Numbered from the stretch's first letter, positions 53,622-62,750 are shown. The stretch is DNA of 64,000 bases from JBCCGL01 sp039029275 (GCA_039029275.1 JBCCGL010000008.1:186001-250000), one strand, 5' to 3'. A program made the numbers and translations. Notes: a model not told the origin generated them from the sequence alone.

Positions 53622-54272
53622 ATGAAAAACCTGATTAGACTTTTACCAATTTTGACTGTAGCAGCGTCACCCGTGATCGCGGACGAGTCCGACCATTGGT
53701 TTGTTCGACCCTATGTTGGTGTCAGCATCATGTCGGGCCTCAGTTCTGACTTCAACGACATCGACAGTCTCTCAGGGCGCGCAGACATCGATTTAAGCGA
53801 CGGATTCACCGGCGGAATCGGTATCGGCTATCGCTATTCCGAGAAAATTGCGCTCGAGTTTGGATGGGAATATCGGTCAAATGAATCGAGTACCACATTG
53901 GCCGATGCGTCCGAGTTTGATGGTGGCAACTATGCCTCAAATATATTCTACTTTAACGGTCACTACTTGCTTTCACCGCATTATCGTTGGCAGCCGTACC
54001 TGGGGGCTGGACTAACGTGGGTTGAAGAGGTTGACATCGACCTCGAACGCAACGGCGAAGAGCGTTCGTTCTCGGGTGACGGGGACGTAGGGTATCAGTT
54101 ATTCGCCGGAGCAAGTTATCGATTGGATCAGGACTGGGCGATCCAGGGTGAGGTGCGCTTTGGTCGCGTGTCGGACATTGACCTTTCGCCCGAGTCTGGC
54201 GCAACCGGCGATTTCAGCGGACTCGACTACGAGACATCGACGCTCCAGTTGGGTGTCGTATACAACTTTTAG
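53622..54272 (+). CDS. Outer-membrane beta-barrel protein (OMP_b-brl type)
   Basis: A 216-residue protein: signal peptide (cleavage after PVIA, about 20) and an eight-stranded OmpA/OmpX-like barrel with FVRPYVGVSIM, GGIGIGYRYSEKIALEFGWEY, PYLGAGLTW and a C-terminal Phe (LGVVYNF). AGGA lies about 10 bases before the ATG at 53622, which favours this start over an ATG at 53583. It is divergent from the LytTR regulator gene. Confidence 0.87.
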   Translation: MKNLIRLLPILTVAASPVIADESDHWFVRPYVGVSIMSGLSSDFNDIDSLSGRADIDLSDGFTGGIGIGYRYSEKIALEFGWEYRSNESSTTLADASEFDGGNYASNIFYFNGHYLLSPHYRWQPYLGAGLTWVEEVDIDLERNGEERSFSGDGDVGYQLFAGASYRLDQDWAIQGEVRFGRVSDIDLSPESGATGDFSGLDYETSTLQLGVVYNF

Positions 54273-54384
54273 GCGGCGTCCCGTTGTGGGCGTTTCCCTT
54301 GAGATGCGCTTTACCCTGGCACGAGCAGAATTTCATTTATTGATCCAGCGGGTATGCTCAAATCGAGGATTTCCAGTAAACACG

Positions 54385-54783
54385 CTAGTGAAAGTTGGCA
54401 ACGCCTTGATGCCACAAAATCAAGGAAATATTGAAAAAAGCCAATCCAATGATTGACCAGATGGTGAGCTTCATCCCGCGCACACGCAGCGGAATATCGT
54501 CCAATAACATCGCGCGCGCGTGGATCACTCGCCCGCTTAGAAACGCAATGCCAAAGGCGTGAACGATCATTGCATGAGCGTCGCTGAACTCCAGGGCGAA
54601 CATGAGAATAAGCGCGATAGGAATGTATTCCGCTGCATTTCGCTGCGCGGCTATTCGCACTCGAAGCGTTTCGTCGCCACCGTCGCCGAGGCTAACGCGC
54701 GCTTTACGGCGCGCCTTGATGACTTTCAACGCCAGCCAGATCATCAGCAATGCGGCGAGCGATGCGTAAAGCGATGCAATCAT
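54385..54783 (-). CDS. MAPEG-family membrane protein
   Basis: A 132-residue, four-helix integral membrane protein of the MAPEG family (microsomal glutathione transferase-like). The family hallmark RIAAQRNAAEYIPIALILMFALE sits at helix 2, and IAFLSGRVIHARAM at helix 3. Bacterial members are glutathione-transferase-like in fold but their substrates are mostly unknown. It is in the same direction as dcd, 59 bases downstream. Confidence 0.92.
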   Translation of the reverse strand: MIASLYASLAALLMIWLALKVIKARRKARVSLGDGGDETLRVRIAAQRNAAEYIPIALILMFALEFSDAHAMIVHAFGIAFLSGRVIHARAMLLDDIPLRVRGMKLTIWSIIGLAFFNISLILWHQGVANFH

Positions 54784-54842
54784 TCGGGGGGCCTACTAAG
54801 GCGCCGGGGTCGAGTACCCTACGTGCGTGAAATTGAACCCGA

Positions 54843-55406
54843 TCAGGTCTTGGGCAAGGTGACGCCAGTTTGCCCCTGATATTTGCCGCCGCGATCGGCA
54901 TACGATGTTTCGCATACTTCGTCTGATTCGAAAAAGAGCATTTGCGCGACCCCTTCGTTCGCGTAAATCTTTGCCGGCAGCGGCGTGGTGTTGGAAAACT
55001 CCAGCGTAACGTGCCCTTCCCACTCGGGTTCCAGCGGCGTCACATTGACGATAATGCCGCAGCGCGCGTAGGTCGATTTTCCCAAACACACGGTTAACAC
55101 GCTGCGTGGAATGCGAAAGTATTCGACGGTGCGCGCGAGCGCAAACGAGTTGGGCGGAATAATGCAAACGTCACCCTTCACATCGACAAAGCTGTCCGGG
55201 TCAAATGCCTTGGGATCAACGACCGCGTGATTGATATTGGTAAAGATTTTGAATTCATCCGCGCAGCGCACATCGTAGCCGTAGCTTGAGGTGCCGTAGG
55301 AAACGATTTTTTGATCATTGACGTAACGCATCTGGCCGCTCTCGAACGGCTCAATCATGCCGTCCGCGGCCATGCGCCGAATCCATTTGTCGGATTTGAT
55401 ACTCAC
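54843..55406 (-). CDS. dcd: dCTP deaminase
   Basis: Dcd converts dCTP to dUTP, the main route to dTTP in many Proteobacteria. The 187-residue product from the GTG at 55406 matches the 188-residue branch of the family that starts MSIKSDKWIRRMA; the RSVLTVCLGKSTYARCG and the catalytic Glu region in VTLEFSNTTPLPAKIYANEG are intact. The frame continues to 55490 but that part is not in the family, so GTG is the better start. It is downstream of the nucleotidyltransferase gene by 88 bases. Confidence 0.95.
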   Translation of the reverse strand: MSIKSDKWIRRMAADGMIEPFESGQMRYVNDQKIVSYGTSSYGYDVRCADEFKIFTNINHAVVDPKAFDPDSFVDVKGDVCIIPPNSFALARTVEYFRIPRSVLTVCLGKSTYARCGIIVNVTPLEPEWEGHVTLEFSNTTPLPAKIYANEGVAQMLFFESDEVCETSYADRGGKYQGQTGVTLPKT

Positions 55407-55494
55407 AGCGATAGTAATGGTGTTAAGGAAACAGGCGCGCAGTTTACTTGAGTCTCGCAGCGCAACGCCAGCGCAATCGAAAAACGTCAATCAC

Positions 55495-56631
55495 TCAGTT
55501 GTCGCATCGCGAATAAGACTTTTTGAATAAACGCGCAGGCGCGTACAGCACGTGTTTTATACGGGCAATGTTGACATTTAAAGGTCTGCGCGGCCCTCCA
55601 TACTCGCGCACCATGCGTTCGCTGTGCATACGCCGCCAAACGGTTTTATCCAGAAAGTGGAACGTTTTACTCGCATATCGCGCGCGCGTGCGCCAGTAGT
55701 GGCAAAGCACTGCAATTCGATGCCGTGCGAATACTGTGTTGGGAATGTTGACTCCCATAAATTTGCGCGCAGCGTAGAGGTTGGCACGCAAATGCACCCC
55801 AAAGTCGTGCGCATCGGCGTAGCGAATCAGCATGCCCCAATCGATGCGATCACCATAACTGCTGACCAATAGAGCAAGTTCATGCAGTTGCCTGAGTTCG
55901 GTTTGGGCGGCTTCAAAACAGCGATCAGTGATTTCAATATGCACGATGCTGTGCATTAATCGCATCTCAATCGACAGCACTTGCGCGGACAAACCGTTCT
56001 CTGGATCGATTGACTCTGCGCTGCCAATCGCGTCCTCAGTGGGAATCAAACAACTCAGGCTTAATTCCAGAAGGTCTCTGTGCACTTCCAAAGACGCAAA
56101 CACGTCATCGCGCATCAATGGAGGAAAGTGATGGTGGCTGCTCTCGTATTCCAGCTTATCGTCATCGGGCCAATAGCCAATCGATTGAAGCGCTTCATAG
56201 CCCGTTTGGGCATCTTCGTTTGCGATCAAGATGTCGAGATCGTTGCTCAGTCGATCGCCCAGGTTTTGATAGGTGCCCAGAAGGATGTGAGCGCTGCCCT
56301 TGATCAGAATGGGTTGAATACCGTGAGAATTGAGGTGAGTGATTAGCTCAACCAGCTGCTCGCGCAGTGCTAGGTTGCGCGCGGCGCTGTTGCTGGCCAG
56401 ATCATGCCAGTACTCGATTACATCTTGCGGCACAACGTCATCGAGCGAATGCTGCTGCAGTGCGGGGAATATCGCCTGACTAACCATGTGTTGCCCCGCC
56501 ATTTTTGCGAGTAATTCCCAGTCTTCGTCACTGAATTTGGGCATGGCGACTCGCAGGTCTGCGACTGATTCAGTGTACGGCGAAAGCAGCGTTGCGATCA
56601 GCCGATGGGCCTTGGCTCGGTTCAGAGTCAT
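55495..56631 (-). CDS. PF14907-type nucleotidyltransferase family protein
   Basis: A 378-residue protein of the NTP_transf_5 group: ILIKGSAHILL then LSNDLDILIANE (the Asp pair of a pol-beta-like nucleotidyltransferase), a SSHHHFP His cluster and SLEVHRDLLE further on. The C-terminal third is helical and unassigned. In annotated genomes these proteins accompany PqqD-like and HprK-like proteins in peptide-modification or exopolysaccharide clusters, including lasso-peptide loci. The ATG overlaps the kinase gene stop by 4 bases, so the two are co-translated. Confidence 0.85.
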   Translation of the reverse strand: MTLNRAKAHRLIATLLSPYTESVADLRVAMPKFSDEDWELLAKMAGQHMVSQAIFPALQQHSLDDVVPQDVIEYWHDLASNSAARNLALREQLVELITHLNSHGIQPILIKGSAHILLGTYQNLGDRLSNDLDILIANEDAQTGYEALQSIGYWPDDDKLEYESSHHHFPPLMRDDVFASLEVHRDLLELSLSCLIPTEDAIGSAESIDPENGLSAQVLSIEMRLMHSIVHIEITDRCFEAAQTELRQLHELALLVSSYGDRIDWGMLIRYADAHDFGVHLRANLYAARKFMGVNIPNTVFARHRIAVLCHYWRTRARYASKTFHFLDKTVWRRMHSERMVREYGGPRRPLNVNIARIKHVLYAPARLFKKSYSRCDN

Positions 56632-57857
56632 GTAGAGCGAAACAGCGCCTGAATCACCTCAATTGATTCGTCAAGATCATTGACTGTCAGATCAATCGCC
56701 GGGACGTTTTCGATTATTCTTACCAATCGCTCTGCAGCGTCAAATGTCAGCGGTGTGTTGGTGTGGTATCCCGCATCCGTTAGGCGCACCAGCGCCTGCG
56801 CTGGCGTGACTGGTGCGGTATTCGTTTTCCCTTTTGGGTCATAGCGAGGAAATACAATGGCTCTTAGTGGGAGGCCGTCGGGAGTATCAACTTCGGACTC
56901 TAAAGCCGGTGGTGCCAAGAGCCGAACCTGCTTGTCATCCTGGCGTCGGTATTCCGGAATCTTCATCAAGTCTGGCCAATACCGTGTTAACGATTGCCAC
57001 GAACCGGTTTTTAACCCGAAACAGGCCGGCGCTGCACGAATGCGAGCGTTCGGCTTCAGCACCACAACTTCATCACTGTAAAGATGCAAATCAGTGCTTG
57101 CGAGCGCTGCAGTAAGCGTCGACTTGCCGTGCCCAGATGGCGCGCTGAACATGATGACCGATTTTCCGTCGCTAAGGGCCCCGGCGTGGAACACGCTGAG
57201 GCACTCAACGTGCTGATAAGCACTTACCATCACATGCGCGTTGACGATTGGCACCATTTCTTCCAGTTCCGAGCTTTGACCGAATCGCTGGCCAGACTCG
57301 ATCACAGTGAAAACCCCGTCTATCTCATCAATCTGGATGTGGTGTAGTTCATTGCTGCCATTCGTCTTTGGCAAATGCGAGAACAGCGGTGTCAAAAGCG
57401 AGATGATTTCAGCATTGCTGCTGCTTATCAGGTAATTCGAATCAATCAACCTGAATTCTTGGATCTTAAATTTCGAGATGTGCGCGCCCGATGAGTGAAT
57501 CGGCCCAGGCAGAACTTCGTCCGATTCCTGTGTTGGCTTGGATGAGTCGTCCGATAACAATCCCGCTTGAGACCACTGCGTGAAAATGCCCCGGATATCC
57601 GGAAGCAAAACCTCAGGTTTCACTTTAAATTCGCGCGCTAAATTTACAGCGAGAGACTCGAGAGAATTCGTGTGTTTCGCCTGCTCCCAGATTTCGACAG
57701 CGGTGGGGTTGAACAAAAAGTACTGCTGCAAGATTCGATGAAAAACGATGTGTTCGTCACCCGAACCGATTACGTGCGTTTCTGTAGACTTAAAGGGTAG
57801 TGAAATTGCATTCTGAGAATCCGCATCGCTTGCATGCGGTGAGCCACTGTTAGCCAT
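56628..57857 (-). CDS. PqqD-like domain fused to HprK-like kinase
   Basis: A 409-residue two-part protein. Residues about 25-100 resemble a PqqD-type peptide-binding chaperone domain (HRILQQYFLFNPTAVEIWEQ, then SLAVNLAREFKV, ending GIFTQWSQAGLL). The C-terminal half is HPr-kinase-like, with the P-loop APSGHGKST (239-247) and the acidic SDE (261-263). HPr kinase proper phosphorylates HPr Ser; these relatives are predicted to act on other peptides or proteins, and in lasso-peptide clusters on the precursor. It is 116 bases downstream of the glycine-rich small gene. Confidence 0.82.
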   Translation of the reverse strand: MANSGSPHASDADSQNAISLPFKSTETHVIGSGDEHIVFHRILQQYFLFNPTAVEIWEQAKHTNSLESLAVNLAREFKVKPEVLLPDIRGIFTQWSQAGLLSDDSSKPTQESDEVLPGPIHSSGAHISKFKIQEFRLIDSNYLISSSNAEIISLLTPLFSHLPKTNGSNELHHIQIDEIDGVFTVIESGQRFGQSSELEEMVPIVNAHVMVSAYQHVECLSVFHAGALSDGKSVIMFSAPSGHGKSTLTAALASTDLHLYSDEVVVLKPNARIRAAPACFGLKTGSWQSLTRYWPDLMKIPEYRRQDDKQVRLLAPPALESEVDTPDGLPLRAIVFPRYDPKGKTNTAPVTPAQALVRLTDAGYHTNTPLTFDAAERLVRIIENVPAIDLTVNDLDESIEVIQALFRST

Positions 57858-57973
57858 TAAGAATATCTGTTGATTCTTATTGGACCGAGTGTAGTGGAGC
57901 TGGCTTGAAGTGTGAAGCTGCAGCCGGGAGATCCCCGGCTGCGTAGTTGAGTGTGGATAGTTTAGGTTGCGGG

Positions 57974-58324
57974 TTAGATAATGCGTGGGCCGCCGCCGCG
58001 TGGGCCACCGCCGCGTGGGCCACCGCCACCGCCACCGCCGCCGCCGCCGGGACCACCGCCGCCGCCACCAGGACCGCCGCCGCCGCCACCAGGACCGCCG
58101 CCGCCGCCACCAGGACCGCCGCCGCCGCCACCGGGACCCCCGCCGCCGCCACCGCCGCCGCCACCACCGCCGTGACCGCCGCCACCGCCGTGACCGGCTG
58201 ATTTCGCGATTGCAGGAGTGGTGTTGCTCAGGATCATCAACGCTGGAGGTGTGTAAACCGCAAATTTACCGGCTGTTTTGACGAATGACCGGCGTGAACT
58301 TGACTCGAGATTCTTGTTGTCCAT
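57974..58324 (-). CDS. Small Tat-signal, glycine-repeat protein (candidate substrate)
   Basis: A 116-residue protein from the ATG at 58324 (GAGGA upstream; the frame extends further but non-coding-like). Residues 10-17 read SSRRSFVK, a good Tat twin-arginine motif, followed by a hydrophobic YTPPALMILSNTTPAIA with a possible signal-peptidase site. The rest, from residue 44, is almost only glycine, with His near the start, five regular Pro insertions every seven residues, and Arg near the end (GPRGGGPRGGGPRII). It contains no Cys in the mature part. The function is unknown; see the findings for the argument that it is the substrate of the downstream kinase and nucleotidyltransferase. Confidence 0.7.
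   Translation of the reverse strand: MDNKNLESSSRRSFVKTAGKFAVYTPPALMILSNTTPAIAKSAGHGGGGGHGGGGGGGGGGGGPGGGGGGPGGGGGGPGGGGGGPGGGGGGPGGGGGGGGGGPRGGGPRGGGPRII
58047..58151 (-). repeat. 21-bp tandem repeat in the glycine-rich gene
   Basis: Five units of 21 bases start at 58047, 58068, 58089, 58110 and 58131 (marked by CCRGGA on the plus strand). Each encodes a seven-residue Gly-Pro-Gly5 block on the minus strand. The units are nearly identical, so copy number may vary between strains while keeping the frame. Confidence 0.85.
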
Positions 58325-59082
58325 CGATGTGAGTTCCTCACCTTTAGAATTCCAGGAATTGCAAGGTAAGCCACGCGTGGACGCCATTCTGTGAATCTAT
58401 AAGCAAAATTTGACACATATTAAAAGAATGCGTCAATTTTATGTAACTAAAGCAAGCTTATGTTACCAATCACCGTTTACTTAGGTAGTCGATAATGAAC
58501 TAATCAGTGAAAAAATAACTCTATAACACACTGTATTTAATCATTTTTATTAAAATTCTGTCTAACCGGCGCAAAGTCCAGGAATGTGACTGATTTATGA
58601 CGTCAATTTGAATTGCTCATATGTACATTTGATCCTCCGAATACTCAGGCAACAGACGCCCTCGCGTAAAAAAAGGGATTATTCCTTTCGTTACAACAAC
58701 TTGAAGATCATCCTGAGGATGGTTCCAATGTAAAGAAAGCTGTAGTACTGGTGTCAAAATCGAACTTCTTTGGGTGGTGGCTCGATACGGGTACTTTAGA
58801 AAGGCAGAACGCAATCGCAAATTCGCCTCGTCAAAAAAAGTTTAATGAGCGTACGTGGTTCACCAATCGTCAAGTTGCCAGAGTTCATTACACTCTTTCT
58901 ATTGATATCAAATGGTTGCGAATCACGCCTGATTGTTAAGGGGCTCTGGTAAACAGTTCCCATCGATCGTGGTGTGTAGAGTCGTCCAAGATGCTAAATT
59001 TATTCTGCCCAGTCTTTTTGAGCCCGCTGGCTCCAGATACTTCTAGAATCAATTGATGCCTTTACAGGCTTCGTAAATTCGA
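58325..59082. other. Gene-free AT-rich stretch
   Basis: About 760 bases between two transcription units. The first 300 are strongly AT-rich and probably contain promoters for the glycine-rich gene on the minus strand. The later part has short open frames (to about 60 codons) in both directions without start signals or recognisable protein character. No RNA gene, repeat or mobile-element trace is seen. Confidence 0.6.
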
Positions 59083-60558
59083 ATGCGTGAACGAATAAAT
59101 CCAATAATGACAGAAAAAAGCAAAGACCACTTTCACGTGACGTTCTCGGGCAGGGTCGACGAGAATCAAGAACTTGAGGATGTAAAACAGCGATTGCAGC
59201 GGCGATTCGGTATTCGAGACGAAGACATAGAAAAGATGTTTTCCGGAAGGCTGGTAATCGTCAAGAAAAACGTCAACGAACGACGCGCTCGAAAAATTCA
59301 AAAATCGTTTAGCCGATGCGGGGTCTTTGTTGATGTCGTCGAGTACGAAAGCAAGCGTGATGAAGGTGACTCAAAGTTATCGCCCGATGCAAATACGGAG
59401 CGTTTCGACGGTGAAGAAAAACCTTTGGAACCGGGCCCGTACGAACATCAAAAATCTCAGACAATACCTGCCGAACAGCCAAAACTGATCGAAGACAACC
59501 CCACCGAGTTACCGCCAATCGAACTACTCGAGCGAGTCGGCGACAGTCACGTGCGATATGAGAGGCTGCTTATCGCCACAATTGCGATTGTTTTGATCTC
59601 AATCTCGTCTGTGTTGTTGTACTACAAAACCGAAATAGGAAACGAGATTTCAAATACTGCCGAAACAATTTTTGGCGGGCCTGATGTCGACAGTGTCCAG
59701 CAACTAATCAACTCAGCAAAATTAAAATTCGTAGAGAAACAATTCTCAACGGGAATCAAAATGCTCAACAGGGCGATCAAGCACAATCCCGATGTAAAAT
59801 CCGATGTTATAAATCTTGTTCACGCCGAAATTGAAAATCACCTGTCTCTGCCCGAGAACATAAAACCAAAAGACTTTATTAGATTGTATGAATTTGTGGG
59901 CTCTCGCGAGCCTGCGAAGCTGGATAGTTTGACTAATCGGGTATTTGCTGAAGCCCTCTATAATTACGCAATAGGCAAAAAAGTGTCGGCAATGAAAGGG
60001 TTTGAACTGGCGCTATCCGGTGGGTCTTTATCTACGAGGCAACAAAATATTGCGCGAAGGCTATTTGAGCCGCACAAGAGAAGAACGTATCTTCACGTTG
60101 GGTCTGATTTTTTGTTTTCAAAAACGATTGGAAATAAATTTAATCAGGGTGATCGCGGTATCGAGATCAAACTGAAGAAAGTGACGATCTCTGGGGAGAT
60201 CATATCCGTTCTATTTGAATTTAATACTGTCTCTCAGAATGAAATCATGTTGTTCAAAATCGGTAGCAGTGACTCAGGCGATGAAGAGATAAATAAGCAG
60301 ATACGGATTATCGACGAGTTTGGAAGCCGATATCGTTCGCTGGGTGGATTTATCGGCGACGAAAGTAAACAACTTTTGAGCGGTGTAAACGCAGTAGAAA
60401 TGTCCGCCGGACAAACGACGTTGGTATCGATCGATTTTCCTGTTATCGATGCCAGAGCTGAGTATTTTTCTTTGTTTTCACCCGATTTGGTTGAGGGTCA
60501 GGGATCCTGGTTTTGGACTGATATTAGAATCAAGGAAGGTCTGTTTGGGTGGGAGTAA
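59083..60558 (+). CDS. Single-pass membrane protein with L7/L12-like N-terminal domain
   Basis: A 491-residue protein (or 483 from the ATG at 59107). Residues about 17-85 (VTFSGRVDENQELEDVKQRL, FSGRLVIVKKNVNERRARK) follow a small domain seen at the N-terminus of many gammaproteobacterial membrane proteins, where a GRxVxVK strand precedes a helix. A single membrane helix is at 162-181. The C-terminal extracytoplasmic part has a helical section (215-330) and a beta-rich end (345-490) reminiscent of DUF3426. AT-richer than mrp. Function unknown. Confidence 0.75.
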   Translation: MRERINPIMTEKSKDHFHVTFSGRVDENQELEDVKQRLQRRFGIRDEDIEKMFSGRLVIVKKNVNERRARKIQKSFSRCGVFVDVVEYESKRDEGDSKLSPDANTERFDGEEKPLEPGPYEHQKSQTIPAEQPKLIEDNPTELPPIELLERVGDSHVRYERLLIATIAIVLISISSVLLYYKTEIGNEISNTAETIFGGPDVDSVQQLINSAKLKFVEKQFSTGIKMLNRAIKHNPDVKSDVINLVHAEIENHLSLPENIKPKDFIRLYEFVGSREPAKLDSLTNRVFAEALYNYAIGKKVSAMKGFELALSGGSLSTRQQNIARRLFEPHKRRTYLHVGSDFLFSKTIGNKFNQGDRGIEIKLKKVTISGEIISVLFEFNTVSQNEIMLFKIGSSDSGDEEINKQIRIIDEFGSRYRSLGGFIGDESKQLLSGVNAVEMSAGQTTLVSIDFPVIDARAEYFSLFSPDLVEGQGSWFWTDIRIKEGLFGWE

Positions 60559-60694
60559 ATAAATCGTACCCTAAGCCCGTCGACGACAGTACAACGCTTC
60601 AATGAACGTTCACCCTGTTCGTTAATTGACTGCCAGAAATTACACGTTTTGTGTTTTTCAGTGCCCTCAGTTTCAAATCGCCCGGCGCTCGCGC

Positions 60695-61780
60695 TTAAGA
60701 ATTCTGGATCACAATATTGGGAAAGCTTGCGCTGTAGTCTTTGGATTGCTTTGCCAGTTTGGCTGTCATTTTGCGCGCGATCGAGCGGTAAGCCTCTGCA
60801 ATCGCGCCGTCGGGGTCAGAAACCACAGTTGGGGCGCCGCCATCGGCCTGCTCGCGAATCGCGATATCAAGCGGCAGCGAGCCAAGAAGATCGACGTTGC
60901 TCTCCTGCGCCATGCGCTCACCGCCGCCCGCGCCGAAGATGTGCTCTTCGTGGCCGCACTGACTGCAGATATGCGTGCTCATGTTTTCAACGATTCCGAG
61001 AATCGGCACTTCAACCTTCTCAAACATTTTCAGGCCCTTGCGCGCGTCGAGCAGGGCGATGTCCTGTGGAGTAGTAACGATGACTGCGCCACTAACAGGA
61101 ATCTTCTGCGCCAGTGTGAGCTGAGTATCACCAGTGCCTGGTGGCAGGTCGATGATCAGGTAGTCAAGGTCGCGCCACTTGGTATCGTTGAGTAATTGCT
61201 CAAGCGCCTGCGTGACCATCGGGCCGCGCCAGATCATCGGTGTCTCTTCGTCGATCAAAAAGCCAATCGACATTGCCTGCACGCCGTGGCTTTCCATTGG
61301 TTCCAGGCTTTTGCCGTCTTCGGATTCGGGGTTGCCGGAGATGCCAAGCATGCGCGGTTGGCTGGGGCCGTAAATATCCGCATCGAGTAATCCGACGATT
61401 GCGCCTTCGGCGATCAATGCCAGCGCCAGATTGACCGATGTTGTCGATTTGCCCACCCCGCCCTTGCCGGAAGCGACCGCAATAATATTTTTGACATTGC
61501 TCATGCGCTTGACGTTTTTTTGTACAGAGCGCGCAGTGATTTTTGACGTGATCGATACGCTCGCGCTGGCGATGCCCTCGATACCCTCGACCAGGTCTTG
61601 CAGCTGTGCGGCCACGTCGTCAGCAATCGTCGCCGCCGGATAGCCGATTTCGATTCCAACAGACACCGTATCGCCGTCAATATCGATTGATTTGACGCAC
61701 TTGGAGTCGATCAGATTTGCGTTGAGGTACGGATCAGTAAACGTGGCGAGAGCAGACTCGATAATGTCTTTGCTTATCAT
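60695..61780 (-). CDS. apbC: Iron-sulfur cluster carrier ATPase Mrp/ApbC
   Basis: A 361-residue P-loop ATPase that carries and transfers [4Fe-4S] clusters. An N-terminal MIP18/DUF59 domain (about 5-85) is followed by the deviant Walker A GKGGVGKST (105-113), LLDADIYGPSQPRMLG, DLPPGTGDTQLT and the cluster-binding pair CSQC (about 273-276) in ICSQCGHEEHIFG. All features of active Mrp/ApbC are present (E. coli Mrp 369). It is oriented away from the amidotransferase gene; the latter and metG face the other way. Confidence 0.95.
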   Translation of the reverse strand: MISKDIIESALATFTDPYLNANLIDSKCVKSIDIDGDTVSVGIEIGYPAATIADDVAAQLQDLVEGIEGIASASVSITSKITARSVQKNVKRMSNVKNIIAVASGKGGVGKSTTSVNLALALIAEGAIVGLLDADIYGPSQPRMLGISGNPESEDGKSLEPMESHGVQAMSIGFLIDEETPMIWRGPMVTQALEQLLNDTKWRDLDYLIIDLPPGTGDTQLTLAQKIPVSGAVIVTTPQDIALLDARKGLKMFEKVEVPILGIVENMSTHICSQCGHEEHIFGAGGGERMAQESNVDLLGSLPLDIAIREQADGGAPTVVSDPDGAIAEAYRSIARKMTAKLAKQSKDYSASFPNIVIQNS

Positions 61781-61968
61781 GTGCGAATAGGCTCATGGCT
61801 GGTTTGGTGGCCGCGAATGATACATCAGTTCGCTCAGTCGAAGATCGGCTGAAAGTCACCCGCGCGGGATGAATTTCAACCGGATTAAGGGGTTCATATT
61901 TGCGTTTAACCGTCGCTATAATAACATACTAAATTAGTCAGGTATTATTTCCGGTAAGTCCGATCACA

Positions 61969-62670
61969 ATGCTTTCCTCAGTGCCGCAAAAATCCGTCTT
62001 GCTAATCAAGCATTCGAACACCTGGTCGGGCGACCGCTGCAGCGCGTGGTTCGAAAGCCACGGTTTTAATCTCCACTGGTGCTACCCGTGTGAGGGTCAA
62101 GCGCTGCCGAATCCGAATGAGTTTGACGTCGCGGTAATCTACGGAGGCCGCAACAGCGTTAATGACAATGAGGATTGGATTAACGAGGAGGCGCGCTGGC
62201 TCGAGGGTTGTCTTGAATCCCGATGCAAGTATCTCGGTATATGTTTTGGTGCACAGCAATTGGCCAAGATTTTAGGCGCACAGGTCTGGAAGCACTCGCA
62301 TGCTTTAAAAGAAATAGGCTTTACCCCTGTTCAAGCGACTGGTGACGATACCCAATTGTTACCCTTGCCTGAGAAGCTTTTCCAGTGGCACGGTGACGGC
62401 TTCGACGTTCCAAGCGGGGCGCAACTGTTGGCCTCAAGCGAGCGCTTTCCGAATCAGGCATTTCGTTTTGAGAAGCACTACGCGGTGCAGTTTCACCCCG
62501 AGGTCAATCACTGCGTCATTTCGCAATGGTTCAAATCGAACACGGATTACGAGTCTGAGTTTCTCGACCCGGATAGCCGGGCCGCCACACTCGCCTATGC
62601 GCAGCAGCACGACGATACGATAAGCGGTTGGTTTGACAGTTTTATGCAACGCTGGCTCGGTACGACTTGA
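61969..62670 (+). CDS. Class I glutamine amidotransferase
   Basis: A 233-residue stand-alone class I glutaminase of the GMP-synthase-like group. The catalytic triad is C92 (LGICFGAQQLAKILG), H176 and E178 (VQFHPEVN). Such proteins (YfeJ/GuaA1-like) lack the ATP-pyrophosphatase partner and have roles in amide transfer or gamma-glutamyl hydrolysis that are not assigned from sequence. It starts at an ATG and lies 80 bases before metG on the same strand. Confidence 0.9.
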   Translation: MLSSVPQKSVLLIKHSNTWSGDRCSAWFESHGFNLHWCYPCEGQALPNPNEFDVAVIYGGRNSVNDNEDWINEEARWLEGCLESRCKYLGICFGAQQLAKILGAQVWKHSHALKEIGFTPVQATGDDTQLLPLPEKLFQWHGDGFDVPSGAQLLASSERFPNQAFRFEKHYAVQFHPEVNHCVISQWFKSNTDYESEFLDPDSRAATLAYAQQHDDTISGWFDSFMQRWLGTT

Positions 62671-62750
62671 TCCATCGCTGCGCCTATACTTGACGGCGCT
62701 CTGCGCCTAAAATTCGCAGCCCTAACGCAATAAGACTTTCGGACGCCACG

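Noticed and set aside
57981..58175. A plus-strand open frame coding for almost pure proline.
   Set aside because: It is the exact complement of the glycine-rich gene; GGN and CCN codons mirror each other. The minus-strand frame has a real Tat signal and ribosome site, the plus-strand one has none.
58617..58939. Two small frames in the AT-rich gap before the 491-residue gene.
   Set aside because: Neither has a ribosome site or recognisable protein character; the stretch is probably non-coding.
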